Shown piece after piece: positions 17,488 through 25,357 of a DNA stretch of 64,000 nt. This DNA comes from Oscillibacter sp. 1-3 (GTDB lineage: Bacteria > Bacillota > Clostridia > Oscillospirales > Oscillospiraceae). The position numbers were made by a program, and so were the translations under genes. Location of the stretch: assembly GCF_000403435.2 (NCBI RefSeq), contig NZ_KE159703.1, forward strand, positions 186,001-250,000, in the 5' to 3' direction. Within the stretch, counting starts at the first letter, position 1. Each line of letters starts with the position of its first letter. The notes beneath the pieces were generated by a model. It saw nothing but the letters and a program-made list of their open reading frames with translations, was not told the DNA's origin and ran no database searches.

Positions 17488-17883
17488 TCAAAGCCCTTCC
17501 GCAATCCAGTCAGGCAGATTATCCCAATCCCAGAACTCTCCGCCTCCGCAGTCCACGATCCGGGCGTCCAGCAGCCGGCACAAAAACTTCAGGGGATAGG
17601 CCCAGCGATCTCCGCTGCCGGGACGGCCGAACATGATACCTGTCAGGGGCTCGTCCTCGCTGTCCACGGCCAGATTGAACTCCAGGGCGTAGTCCGGGGA
17701 GCTGAGAACGGGGAAGTCCATGCCGTCGTCCAGCTGGGCATAGCCGCTGATGAGGTCCGGAAAGCGGCAGCGCAGCATCATTTTCAGCTCCCGCCAGCAG
17801 GGCATGGGCTCCACGCTCTCAATTTCACTCAGGTCCCGCTCTTGATTCGAGGCGGTTTTCATCATATAGACCTCGTAACTCAT
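17488..17883 (-). CDS. small acidic hypothetical protein between phoH and ybeY
   Basis: This 131-residue soluble protein has no motif I can name. It is acidic and rich in Trp and aromatic residues (EFWDWDNLPDWI at the C-terminus), with a short pattern GRPGSGDRWAYPLKFLCRLLDAR. Its start overlaps the phoH stop (17880-17883, ATGA) and its stop lies 14 bases before ybeY, so it is translated as part of the phoH-ybeY operon. Context suggests a role near RNA metabolism or sporulation, but nothing in the sequence proves it. Confidence 0.7.
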   Translation of the reverse strand: MSYEVYMMKTASNQERDLSEIESVEPMPCWRELKMMLRCRFPDLISGYAQLDDGMDFPVLSSPDYALEFNLAVDSEDEPLTGIMFGRPGSGDRWAYPLKFLCRLLDARIVDCGGGEFWDWDNLPDWIAEGL

Positions 17884-18860
17884 CTTCGCTTCCCCGCGTC
17901 CTTCCGGCTTTTGCGGTTTTCATAGTCCTCGTAGGCCTGGACGATCCGCTGGACCATGACGTGGCGCACCACATCGGCGTTGGTCAGCTCACAGATGCCG
18001 ATGCCCTCCACGTTCTTGAGCACCCGCATGGCCTCCTTCAGGCCGGAGGTCTTGCCGTCGGGCAGGTCGATCTGGGTGGCGTCGCCGGTGATGACGATCT
18101 TGGAGCCGAAGCCCAGCCGGGTGAGGAACATCTTCATCTGCTCCCGGCTGGTGTTCTGGGCCTCGTCCAGAATGATGAAGCTGTCGTCCAGGGTCCGGCC
18201 CCGCATATAGGCCAGGGGGGCCACCTCGATGTTGCCCCGCTCCAGGTACTTCTGGTACGTCTCCGCCCCCAGCATATCGAAGAGCGCGTCGTACAACGGC
18301 CGCAGGTAGGGGTCCACCTTGCTCTGGAGATCCCCGGGCAGGAAGCCCAGACGCTCCCCGGCCTCCACGGCGGGCCGGGTGAGGATGATGCGGTTCACCT
18401 GCTTGTCCCGAAAGGCCTGGACCGCGGCGGCCACGGCAAGGTAGGTCTTGCCGGTGCCCGCCGGGCCCACGCCGATGGTGACGGTGTTCTTGAGCACGGA
18501 CTGGATATACTCCTTCTGCCCGATGGTCTTGGGCTTGATGGGGCGGCCCTTGGCGGAGATGCACAGCACGTCGCCGGTGAGCTCCGCGATCTGGCCCTCC
18601 TTTCCCGCCCGCACCAGGTTAATGACGTAGCGCACATTCTGCTCCCCGATGGCCTCTCCCCGGCTGGAGAGGGTCAGCAGGGCCTGGATGGCCTTGCAGG
18701 CGGGCATGGTGTTCTCCGCCTCGCCGTTGACCCGCAGCTCCCCGTCCCGGTTGGTCACCGTGACGGAGAACTCCTGCTCCAAAAGGCGGATATTCTCGTC
18801 AAAGGAGCCGAAGATGTTCACGGCCTGCTCCAGCCGTTCGATGCTGATTCTCTGTTCCAA
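17880..18860 (-). CDS. phoH: PhoH-family ATPase
   Basis: This 326-residue PhoH/YbeZ-type protein has Walker A GPAGTGKTYLAVAAAV near residue 140, LTRPAVEAGERLGFLPG, and Walker B FIILDEAQNTSREQMKMFLTRLG. A KH-like N-terminal region (VTNRDGELRVNGEAE) suggests RNA binding. PhoH proteins are thought to act with YbeY in RNA processing, which fits the operon. It lies 19 bases downstream of yqfD, a sporulation gene, the classic Firmicutes order yqfC-yqfD-phoH. Confidence 0.93.
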   Translation of the reverse strand: MEQRISIERLEQAVNIFGSFDENIRLLEQEFSVTVTNRDGELRVNGEAENTMPACKAIQALLTLSSRGEAIGEQNVRYVINLVRAGKEGQIAELTGDVLCISAKGRPIKPKTIGQKEYIQSVLKNTVTIGVGPAGTGKTYLAVAAAVQAFRDKQVNRIILTRPAVEAGERLGFLPGDLQSKVDPYLRPLYDALFDMLGAETYQKYLERGNIEVAPLAYMRGRTLDDSFIILDEAQNTSREQMKMFLTRLGFGSKIVITGDATQIDLPDGKTSGLKEAMRVLKNVEGIGICELTNADVVRHVMVQRIVQAYEDYENRKSRKDAGKRR

Positions 18861-18879
18861 ATCGCTTCACTCCTGTTAA

Positions 18880-20082
18880 TTACGGGCTCTCGCCCGGTTC
18901 TTCCGTATAGATGGGCACCCGCACCCCGATCTCCTCCACGCACTCCGCCGAGAGGGTCACCAGCAGCACGCCGTCTCTTTGGCGGGAGGAGCACAGGGTG
19001 GAACTGACGCTGCCATAGGGTTCCACGATGGAGGCCAGGTATGAGGTCAGAACTGCCTCCCCGGCCCGCTCCGCCTCCGCCGCCTCCCGGGAGGCGGGAA
19101 CGGTCTCGTAAAAGCGGCAGGTTTCGCTCACCAGCGTCGCCGGCAGCCGCAGTCCGAAGAGGGAGAGCGGGACCCTGTTTGTTATTTTATCATATTTCTC
19201 CCCCTGGATGCTACTGTTTGAGAAGAATTTTATGCGGCGGGTACCGAAGACCAGGGAGAGATATGTCTTCTCCTCCCCGGTGTACTGTTTTTCCAGCACC
19301 TCCAGGGGCATGGCGGCGGTCAGCGTGTACCATGTCCGGGCGGTGACGCTGCCCATTCCCGCCAGCACCCGGGCGCCCACGGTCTCCGTATCCTCCACGC
19401 CGGAGACCAGAAGCTGCTTCTCCGTTACGGCGGTCCCCGGCTGGACGGCCGCCACGCCGTCCACGGCCCGGACCTTCAGTACCAGCCCCGCCCGCCGGGC
19501 AATCAGGTTGGAAGGGGTCTGCCGGTCCAGCCGCTCTGGGGCCGGAATCCGCTCCCTCACCTGGACATGAGCCCGGCAGCCGGAGACGTTGACGGTGATC
19601 CAGCTCAGCTCCGGGATGTCCAGCAGCACGTGGTTGCGGATACTCTCCCCGTCCAGGGACAGGCCGAAGGCCCCCAGATGCACGTCATTTTTCTCCAGAG
19701 CCCGCAGGATCTTCTCCGTGGGCACGGTCTCGTTGCCCTCCACAACGAAGTCCCAGACAAAGAAGGAGCCCAGGAACAGCGCAGTGGCGCAGAGCGTCAG
19801 ACCAATCAGAAGAACCTGCCTGTGGCGGAACCGGAAGAGAAAATAGGGCGCCCCCTCCCGGCCCACCACGGTGAGCTCACAGTCCAGATGCTTCGCCGCC
19901 TGGCGCAGGATGTGCCAGTCCCGGCGGCTGAGGCGGCAGGTGAAGGCGGTGGGGGACTCCCACGTCACGTCCCAGAAGGCCAGCTCCCGGGCGCCGCACA
20001 GGTTTAAGATCCGCTCCGGAAAGGCGCTCTCCGCCCGGATGCGCACCTGGCCCCGGAGGCGGTTGATGATTCCAGTCAGCAT
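18880..20082 (-). CDS. yqfD: sporulation protein YqfD
   Basis: This 400-residue protein is of the YqfD family, expressed in the mother cell during sporulation and needed for efficient spore formation. A cytoplasmic N-terminal domain (LTGIINRLRGQVRIRAE) precedes one membrane helix near residues 90-115 (VLLIGLTLCATALFLGSFFVW). A large external part follows, with the conserved FVVEGNETVPTEKI and ELSWITVNVSG segments. GAGGTGAGGCC lies directly before the ATG at 20082, four bases after the yqfC stop. Length and order match other spore formers. Confidence 0.93.
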   Translation of the reverse strand: MLTGIINRLRGQVRIRAESAFPERILNLCGARELAFWDVTWESPTAFTCRLSRRDWHILRQAAKHLDCELTVVGREGAPYFLFRFRHRQVLLIGLTLCATALFLGSFFVWDFVVEGNETVPTEKILRALEKNDVHLGAFGLSLDGESIRNHVLLDIPELSWITVNVSGCRAHVQVRERIPAPERLDRQTPSNLIARRAGLVLKVRAVDGVAAVQPGTAVTEKQLLVSGVEDTETVGARVLAGMGSVTARTWYTLTAAMPLEVLEKQYTGEEKTYLSLVFGTRRIKFFSNSSIQGEKYDKITNRVPLSLFGLRLPATLVSETCRFYETVPASREAAEAERAGEAVLTSYLASIVEPYGSVSSTLCSSRQRDGVLLVTLSAECVEEIGVRVPIYTEEPGESP

Positions 20083-20086
20083 GGCC

Positions 20087-20377
20087 TCACCTCACCCACT
20101 CCACGGACTGAATGTGTCCGCCGATCCGCAGCTCTCCCGCTGTCATGGCCAGCAGTGTCAGCCTTTCTCCCTTTACACGCAGGACTCCGCCGGCGGTGTT
20201 GGCGTCAATCTGTTGGTCTGTGTACGCCAGGATCCCGGTGTGGTGCTCCAGGTACAGCTGGCGGCTGCCCACCATCTCCAGCCTGGGAAGTCCCGCCACC
20301 ACGTCCGCCGGCAGGTCGAACAGCTCCGCCACCGTGGTCAGGACGCCGCCCTCCCGGTCTTTTCGATTTCGCTCCAT
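20087..20377 (-). CDS. yqfC: sporulation protein YqfC (YabP/YqfC family)
   Basis: This 96-residue protein is of the YabP/YqfC family. The typical ending pattern is VLRVKGERLTLLAMTAGELRIGGHI, preceded by a segment reading PRLEMVGSRQLYLEHHTGIL. YqfC is made in the mother cell under sigma-E control in Bacillus. It starts the yqfC-yqfD-phoH-ybeY-recD2 transcript. The short divergent promoter region upstream contains mirrored GCATAGGGT motifs (see 20399-20477). Confidence 0.93.
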   Translation of the reverse strand: MERNRKDREGGVLTTVAELFDLPADVVAGLPRLEMVGSRQLYLEHHTGILAYTDQQIDANTAGGVLRVKGERLTLLAMTAGELRIGGHIQSVEWVR

Positions 20378-20398
20378 TTGCAGTTCACCCCTTGTCTG

Positions 20399-20477
20399 AC
20401 CCTATGCGGCCGGCGGCGAAAACTTGCCTGAAAACGAAAGCGCCCCGGACATAAGCCCGCTCCCTCCGGCATAGGGT
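20399..20477. promoter_or_regulatory. divergent sporulation promoter region with mirrored GCATAGGGT motifs
   Basis: The sequence GCATAGGGT reads outward on the minus strand (20399-20407, toward yqfC) and outward on the plus strand (20469-20477, toward the ylbJ-like gene). Both contain CATAnnnT, which resembles the -10 element of mother-cell sigma factors. On the plus strand ACATAAG ends 14 bases earlier, a plausible -35. Assignment to sigma-E is inferred from the genes served and the motif. Confidence 0.5.
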
Positions 20478-20487
20478 AGGGGCGGTG

Positions 20488-21411
20488 ATGTGTATGAGAA
20501 TGCGGTGGCGGGGACTGGCCTGCCTGGGACTGTGCGTGGTGCTGGCCTGGTTTCTGGCGGACGCGGGTGAGATTCGCCAATGGGCGGCAGAGGCGTTGGC
20601 TCTGTGCGGGCGGTCCGTGGTCCCGGCGCTGTTTCCCTTCCTGGTGCTGTCCAGCCTGCTGGTGTCCCTGGGCTTTGGGGAGCTGGTCTCGCCCTATCTG
20701 GCGGGGCTGATGACGCCCTTGTTCCGCCTGCCCGGGTGCGCCAGCTCCGCGCTGCTGCTGGGACTGGCGGGCGGGTATCCCATCGGCGCCCAGACGGCGG
20801 CCCGCCTCTATCAGGAGGGCTCCCTGACCCGGGGCGAGGCGGAGCGGCTGCTGGCCTTCTGCAACAACTCCAACCCCGTGTTTCTCATCAGTGTGCTGGG
20901 GGCCGGGGTCTTCGGCAGCGTCCGGGCCGGGGTGTGGCTGTGGCTGATTCATATCCTGGCCGCCCTGCTGACGGGGCTGGTGTTCCGCCGGGCCGGGGAG
21001 AGCGGCTCTCACCAGCACACGACAAGGAAAACGCCTTGCAGGACAGTCTCTTTCTCCACAGCCCTGGTTGAGGCGGTGCGGGGCGGAGCGGCGGGGATGC
21101 TGTCGGTCTGCGCCTTTGTGATCTTCTTCTACGCGCTGGCGGCCCCCCTGGCTGCCCTGGGAGGACGGCTGGGGCCGCTGCTGGTGGGCCTGACGGAGCT
21201 CTTTTCCCTGACGCCCCTGCTGACAGCGGACAGCTTCGGCTTTGTCCTGGCGGCGGGCTGCGCCGGCTGGGGCGGGCTGTCCGTGCTGTTTCAGACGGCG
21301 GCGGTGCTGGAGGGCAGCGGCCTGCGCCTTCGGAACTGCCTTCTGGGCAAGGTCCTCCAGGGCCTGCTGTCCGCCGCCCTGGCTCTGGCGCTCCAGGGGT
21401 ATGTCCTATAG
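20488..21411 (+). CDS. ylbJ: YlbJ/SpoVV-type sporulation integral membrane protein
   Basis: This ~307-residue protein has about eight hydrophobic helices. Signature stretches are GGYPIGAQTAARLYQEGSL and FCNNSNPVFLISVLGAGVFG, which belong to the nucleoside-recognition 'gate' fold of YlbJ/SpoVV. In Bacillus this protein moves dipicolinic acid across the outer forespore membrane. A GTG at 20485 and ATGs at 20488, 20494 and 20500 compete; AGGGG at 20477-20481 favours 20488. It is divergent from yqfC and shares its promoter region, consistent with sporulation control. Confidence 0.88.
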   Translation: MCMRMRWRGLACLGLCVVLAWFLADAGEIRQWAAEALALCGRSVVPALFPFLVLSSLLVSLGFGELVSPYLAGLMTPLFRLPGCASSALLLGLAGGYPIGAQTAARLYQEGSLTRGEAERLLAFCNNSNPVFLISVLGAGVFGSVRAGVWLWLIHILAALLTGLVFRRAGESGSHQHTTRKTPCRTVSFSTALVEAVRGGAAGMLSVCAFVIFFYALAAPLAALGGRLGPLLVGLTELFSLTPLLTADSFGFVLAAGCAGWGGLSVLFQTAAVLEGSGLRLRNCLLGKVLQGLLSAALALALQGYVL

Positions 21412-21510
21412 CGGTCCGGCAGACCCCGGGGCAGCGGGCCGCCGCGATAGTTCTTTGATTGCTGGGTTGTCCGTTCCCCGCGGTCTCCAGGCAAAAAATC
21501 ATCCTTTTTA

Positions 21511-21532
21511 CTCATTATTTTCGGGAACTGCT
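21511..21532. repeat. 22-bp dispersed repeat, copy 2
   Basis: Identical to 14248-14269. Here it marks the left edge of the AT-rich segment that carries the DUF6881-like gene. It could be a remnant of an insertion boundary or a regulatory site. Confidence 0.7.
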
Positions 21533-21562
21533 TTAAGCACCAGTAATTTTACGAATCACGGG

Positions 21563-21591
21563 TTGAAACAAGAAGTTCGGCATGATATACT
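21563..21591 (+). promoter_or_regulatory. sigma-A-type promoter
   Basis: TTGAAA at 21563-21568, a 17-base spacer and TATACT at 21586-21591 give a strong vegetative promoter ahead of the small AT-rich gene at 21634. Confidence 0.75.
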
Positions 21592-21633
21592 TATCTCAGT
21601 AAATCGGTATTTTGTATAGAGAGGCGCTTGTCA

Positions 21634-21948
21634 ATGGAAAGCGATATTGAGTATATACAGCTATTTATGGAATATGAATCCGATGATATGCCTGTGGTAT
21701 ATTTTTATGAAGTAGATTTGAAGGATAACCGCTTTGCGCTTAGAGAGATGGAAATCTTTGCAGACAGGACAGTAAAGATTGAGAATGACCTCTATCGTGA
21801 TGTCATAGAAGTATGTCCAATCCCAACCGTTGATGAATTTAACGCAAAGGTCTGGGGAGAAGGCTTCTATGCAACGATTATTTCCAGAGAAGAATTTGAT
21901 GAAATATGGAATACCAGAATTTATTGCGGAAGCTTGGCTGCTGTCTAA
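21634..21948 (+). CDS. DUF6881-like small protein in an AT-rich islet
   Basis: This 104-residue acidic soluble protein reads MESDIEYIQLFMEYESDD with YFYEVDLKDNRFALREMEIFAD, a pattern I associate with the DUF6881 family of unknown function. Family members often occur near toxin or immunity genes, but no toxin is visible here. GAGAGG at 21619-21624 supports the ATG at 21634; a TTG two codons earlier is also in frame. Base composition is clearly more AT-rich than the surroundings. The gene has its own promoter and terminator, which suggests horizontal acquisition as a stand-alone cassette. Confidence 0.7.
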   Translation: MESDIEYIQLFMEYESDDMPVVYFYEVDLKDNRFALREMEIFADRTVKIENDLYRDVIEVCPIPTVDEFNAKVWGEGFYATIISREEFDEIWNTRIYCGSLAAV

Positions 21949-21962
21949 CTTCCGGTTTGTCG

Positions 21963-21989
21963 GGCGGTTATCCATGATGGATAACCGCC
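21963..21989 (+). terminator. terminator of the DUF6881-like gene
   Basis: A 13-bp perfect inverted repeat (21963-21975 with 21977-21989), folding with at least a 3-base loop, begins 15 bases after the stop codon and is followed by a T-rich stretch. Confidence 0.65.
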
Positions 21990-22049
21990 TGTTCAGTCAT
22001 TTTGGCGGAAGGGGGTATTTATCAACACAAAAGGTAAGAGGGAGAAATC

Positions 22050-22088
22050 ATCCCCTCTGCTGTCGCATAATTCGACAACAGAGGGGAT
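22050..22088. terminator. bidirectional terminator beside deoC
   Basis: ATCCCCTCTG-x-TGTCG (22050-22065) pairs with CGACA-x-CAGAGGGGAT (22073-22088) around a 7-base loop, with one mismatch. TTTTC follows on the plus strand. It lies just beyond the deoC stop and can end transcripts from both sides. Confidence 0.75.
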
Positions 22089-22116
22089 TTTCTGAACGTT
22101 TTTCTACAAAAAGGAG

Positions 22117-22779
22117 TTATTTTTCTGCCTCCAGGGCCTTCACGGCTCTGACAATGCGGCTGGTGCCCAGGCGGGACGCGCCCAGGGCGATGAAGTCCTC
22201 CGCGTCCTGGAGGCTGGCAATGCCGCCGGCGGCTTTGATCTTCACATCGGGGCCGATGTGCTTTGCGAACAGGGCTACATCCTCCCGGGTGGCGCCGCCC
22301 CCGCCGAAGCCGGTGGAGGTCTTGATATAGTCCGCGCCGGAGTCTGTGACGATCCCGCAGAGCCGGATCTTCTCCTCATCCGTCAGCATACAGCACTCGA
22401 TGATGACTTTTAAGAGCTTTTGGCCGCAGGCGGCCTTCACTGCTCGGATCTCCGAGAGCAGGTCCTCCCACCGCCGGTCCTTCACCCAGCCCAGGTTGAT
22501 GACCATGTCCACCTCGTCCGCGCCGCTGTCTACGGCGTCTTTTGCCATGAAGCACTTGGCCGCGGTGGTGTCGTAGCCGTTGGGGAAGCCGATGACGGTA
22601 CAGATGGGAATCTGCCCAGCGGCGTATTCCGCAGCCCGTTTCACGTAGCTTGCGGGGATGCACACGCTGGCGCAGCCGTATCTGATGCCGTCGTCGCACA
22701 GGGCTTGGATCTCCTCCCAGGCGGCCGTCTGGGCAAGGAGGGTGTGGTCGCATTTGCGCAAAATGTCTTTCAGTTCCAT
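22117..22779 (-). CDS. deoC: deoxyribose-phosphate aldolase
   Basis: DeoC splits 2-deoxyribose-5-phosphate into acetaldehyde and glyceraldehyde-3-phosphate in nucleoside salvage. The 220-residue protein has the Schiff-base lysine in [10 protein letters not shown], the second lysine in VKIKAAGGI, and [15 protein letters not shown] and [10 protein letters not shown]. Usual family length is 210-225. The ATG at 22779 follows AAAGGAGCATCCTGAA. It lies 14 bases downstream of a metallo-beta-lactamase-fold gene on the same strand. No other deo genes are near. Confidence 0.96.
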   Translation of the reverse strand: MELKDILRKCDHTLLAQTAAWEEIQALCDDGIRYGCASVCIPASYVKRAAEYAAGQIPICTVIGFPNGYDTTAAKCFMAKDAVDSGADEVDMVINLGWVKDRRWEDLLSEIRAVKAACGQKLLKVIIECCMLTDEEKIRLCGIVTDSGADYIKTSTGFGGGGATREDVALFAKHIGPDVKIKAAGGIASLQDAEDFIALGASRLGTSRIVRAVKALEAEK

Positions 22780-22793
22780 TTCAGGATGCTCCT

Positions 22794-23774
22794 TTATTCT
22801 CTTGCATAGTAGCGGTATTTTCCCCGCTCCTCCCGGCGGAGCACCCGGCCCCGGACCTCCAGGTAGTCCAGGTGGGCCAGCGCCTCTCCCACGGCGAAAA
22901 ACTTCTGCTCCAGGGGGAAGTCCTCCCAGCTGCGGCTGCGGATTCTCCAGCGCATCCGTCCGGCGATCTCGTAGCCCGTCAGCCCCGGCTCCTCCCGCAC
23001 GGTATGCCAGGCGTCCTCGATCCTGCCCAGGTGGTGGGCGGTGAGCTCGTCCGCCCGGTCCCGGAGGACGCCGGTATCCCGCCGGTGGGCGGGGAGCAGC
23101 AGCTCCACCGGCAGGTCCCGCACGGTCTGCAGACTCTCCAGATAGCTGCCCAGGGCGTCCGGCATGGTTTCCCAGCGGCAGATGTTGGGGGAGATATAGA
23201 AGAGGATGTGGTCTCCTGTGAAGAGCCATCTGGCCTCCGGCTCATAGAGGCACATGTGCCCCGGTGTGTGGCCTGGAGTCAGGATGCAGCGAAAGGTATG
23301 CCCGCCGTAGGACAGGGTATCCCCGTCCCGCAGGTACTGGTACCGGGTCCACGCGGCGGGGGCGGCCGTCTGGGCGGGATTGCCGGCCCAGAGACGGTCC
23401 GTCTCCTCCCGGGTGAAGCCGTCCCGGATATACCGGGCGTAGAGGTCCCGCCAGCGGTTTTCGTCCATATAGGCTGCCACGCCGGGTCCGTCCACCTCCC
23501 CGATGAAGATCCGGCACCCGGGCCGGATCAAGTCCGGCGCCAAGCCCACGTGGTCACTGTGAAGATGGGTGATGAAGATGTCCATCCGGTCCCGGTCCGC
23601 ACCCAGCTGCTCCAGCTGCCGCTCACAGGCGGCGCGGCAGGAGTCCCAGCGAAAGCCGGTGTCGATCAAAAGGCTCCGCTCCCCCCGGACAAAATAGCTG
23701 TTCAGGGTCTTCAAAGGGCTTCCCTCCAAAGGGATCTCCAGCCGCCACAGGTCCCGTGCCAGTTGCTCCGCCAT
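22794..23774 (-). CDS. metallo-beta-lactamase-fold hydrolase
   Basis: This 326-residue hydrolase has the zinc motif [15 protein letters not shown] (HxHxDH) near residue 82, a second histidine in [12 protein letters not shown], and the bridging Asp in [10 protein letters not shown]. The C-terminal ~80 residues form a winged-helix-like extension ([15 protein letters not shown]...[14 protein letters not shown]), as in the LACTB2/glyoxalase-like branch. GGAGGCGCGT precedes the ATG at 23774; an upstream in-frame start lacks a site. It is likely co-transcribed with deoC. Substrate unknown: thioester or RNA ends are both possible. Confidence 0.88.
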   Translation of the reverse strand: MAEQLARDLWRLEIPLEGSPLKTLNSYFVRGERSLLIDTGFRWDSCRAACERQLEQLGADRDRMDIFITHLHSDHVGLAPDLIRPGCRIFIGEVDGPGVAAYMDENRWRDLYARYIRDGFTREETDRLWAGNPAQTAAPAAWTRYQYLRDGDTLSYGGHTFRCILTPGHTPGHMCLYEPEARWLFTGDHILFYISPNICRWETMPDALGSYLESLQTVRDLPVELLLPAHRRDTGVLRDRADELTAHHLGRIEDAWHTVREEPGLTGYEIAGRMRWRIRSRSWEDFPLEQKFFAVGEALAHLDYLEVRGRVLRREERGKYRYYARE

Positions 23775-23893
23775 ACGCGCCTCCGCCTTCTCGTTTGGTG
23801 ACGAGTATAGCAAATTTCCACCAAAATGTCCAGTCTCTTCCGGCGGGGAGCCGCGCCGGAGCAGAGTTTTCCATGGCCGCCTTTTGTTTTCCC

Positions 23894-23922
23894 TTGCGCC
23901 GCGGGCCGGATGGTGCTACAAT
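23894..23922 (+). promoter_or_regulatory. candidate promoter of the secreted protease gene
   Basis: TACAAT at 23917-23922 is a good -10. TTGCGC at 23894-23899 is a weak -35 with a 17-base spacer. The same CTACAATAGAGT string recurs before galE at 29776. Confidence 0.45.
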
Positions 23923-23999
23923 AGAGTGCGTTGACGGCGTCGGCCGGATCAACGTACATCGCTTTCACAACGGATATACCCTGAATTCGGAGGAACATC

Positions 24000-25319
24000 A
24001 TGAAAAAAAGAATTCTGTCACTGTTTTGCGTCCTGGTTCTGCTGGCGGGGGCCCTGCCCTCCGCCGCCGCTCTCCAGGGGGAGGCCGCCCGGGCGGCGGA
24101 CGCTCTGGCCACACTGGGGCTGATTGAGACCGCCGCTTCCGGAGATTACGGACTGAATGAGCCCGCCTCCCGGGCCCAGGCGGTGGTGCTGCTGGTGGCT
24201 CTGGCCGGGGCGCGCCAGGAGGCGGAGAACGACGCATGGATCTCCGGCTTTACCGACGTTCCCGCCTGGGCCCGGGCGGAGATCACCTATGCCGCCCACC
24301 AGGGCTGGGCCTCCGGAACGACATCGACGGAGTTCCGGCCCGACAGCGCCGTTACCGCCAACGCCTGGTTTGCATTTTTGCTGCGGATGCTGGGATACAG
24401 TGACAAGGCCGGGGACTTTACGGTGTCCGGCGCGGCGGTTTTTGCCCAGCAGATCGGCCTGGCGGCCAGGGGATACAGCGGCGGGCTGACCCGCGGCCAG
24501 CTGTACCAGTCCGCTGTGGACGCGCTGACCTTCCCCTATAAGGACGGCGGCGCCACAGTGATCGGCCGTCTGGCGGAGAAGACCCCCTCCGTCCGGGCTG
24601 CGGCCAACGCACTGGGCCTGCTGGAGACCACGCTGACGGTCCGTCAGGCGGCGGACCGGCTGACTGCCGCCGTCTTCCGCATTGACCTCTATGAAAAGCA
24701 GAAGAATGTGGACAAGGGTACGCCCACCTCCACCGCCAGCGGCTTTTTCATCTCCGCCGACGGCATGGCCGTCACCAACTACCACTCCATCGATGGCGGC
24801 ATCTACGCCACCGCCACCCTCTCCACAGGGGAGACCTTCCCGATTGAGCGGGTCCTCTACTATGATCCGGAGATTGACATTGCCGTGGTGAAGGTCTCCC
24901 GGACCACCGACAAGGGCAAGACCACTTCCGCCTTCAAATATCTGGAGATGGCGGGCACCGGCGACGTCCGGCCCGGCGACAAGGTGTACTCTTTGGGCAA
25001 CCCGCTGGGCAGCGGTCTGGCCGTCAGCGAGGGCGTGGTCAGCGCCACGGACCGGGAGGTGCCCGGCTACGCATGGCCCTGCGTCATGAATACGGCGGAC
25101 ATCTCCAAGGGCAGCAGCGGCGGCGTGCTGATGAACGTCTACGGGCAGGCAATCGCCGTCACCACCGGCGCCTACGCCCAGGGCAACAGCATGTATCTGG
25201 GCGTTCCTGTGGACCCGGTGATGGAGGCGGACCTGACCGGAAAGGGCTGGACCCTGCAGGAGGTTGTCAACGCCGAGCAGGCCAAGGTGGAGCAGGCCAG
25301 AGCGGAAAACGACAAATGA
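24000..25319 (+). CDS. secreted S-layer-homology/trypsin-like serine protease
   Basis: This 439-residue protein starts with a clear signal peptide (KKRILSLFCVLVLLAGALPSAAA). Residues ~30-200 look like SLH repeats that bind cell-wall polymers (ALATLGLIE, GFTDVPAWARAEITYAAHQGW). From ~230 a two-domain trypsin-like protease follows: His in TNYHSID, Asp in EIDIAVVKV, Ser in SKGSSGGVLMN, so the triad is intact. It resembles HtrA without a PDZ domain. GGAGG precedes the ATG. It likely acts at the cell surface in protein processing. The final stretch is Glu/Ala/Lys-rich and may be helical. Confidence 0.85.
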   Translation: MKKRILSLFCVLVLLAGALPSAAALQGEAARAADALATLGLIETAASGDYGLNEPASRAQAVVLLVALAGARQEAENDAWISGFTDVPAWARAEITYAAHQGWASGTTSTEFRPDSAVTANAWFAFLLRMLGYSDKAGDFTVSGAAVFAQQIGLAARGYSGGLTRGQLYQSAVDALTFPYKDGGATVIGRLAEKTPSVRAAANALGLLETTLTVRQAADRLTAAVFRIDLYEKQKNVDKGTPTSTASGFFISADGMAVTNYHSIDGGIYATATLSTGETFPIERVLYYDPEIDIAVVKVSRTTDKGKTTSAFKYLEMAGTGDVRPGDKVYSLGNPLGSGLAVSEGVVSATDREVPGYAWPCVMNTADISKGSSGGVLMNVYGQAIAVTTGAYAQGNSMYLGVPVDPVMEADLTGKGWTLQEVVNAEQAKVEQARAENDK

Positions 25320-25320
25320 C

Positions 25321-25354
25321 CAAAGAGGGAGCGCCATACGGCGCTCCCTCTTTG
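25321..25354. terminator. bidirectional terminator between convergent genes
   Basis: A perfect 15-bp stem (25321-25335 with 25340-25354) with loop ATAC separates the protease gene from the convergent HAD gene, starting 1 base after one stop and 3 bases before the other. Confidence 0.85.
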
Positions 25355-25357
25355 GTC

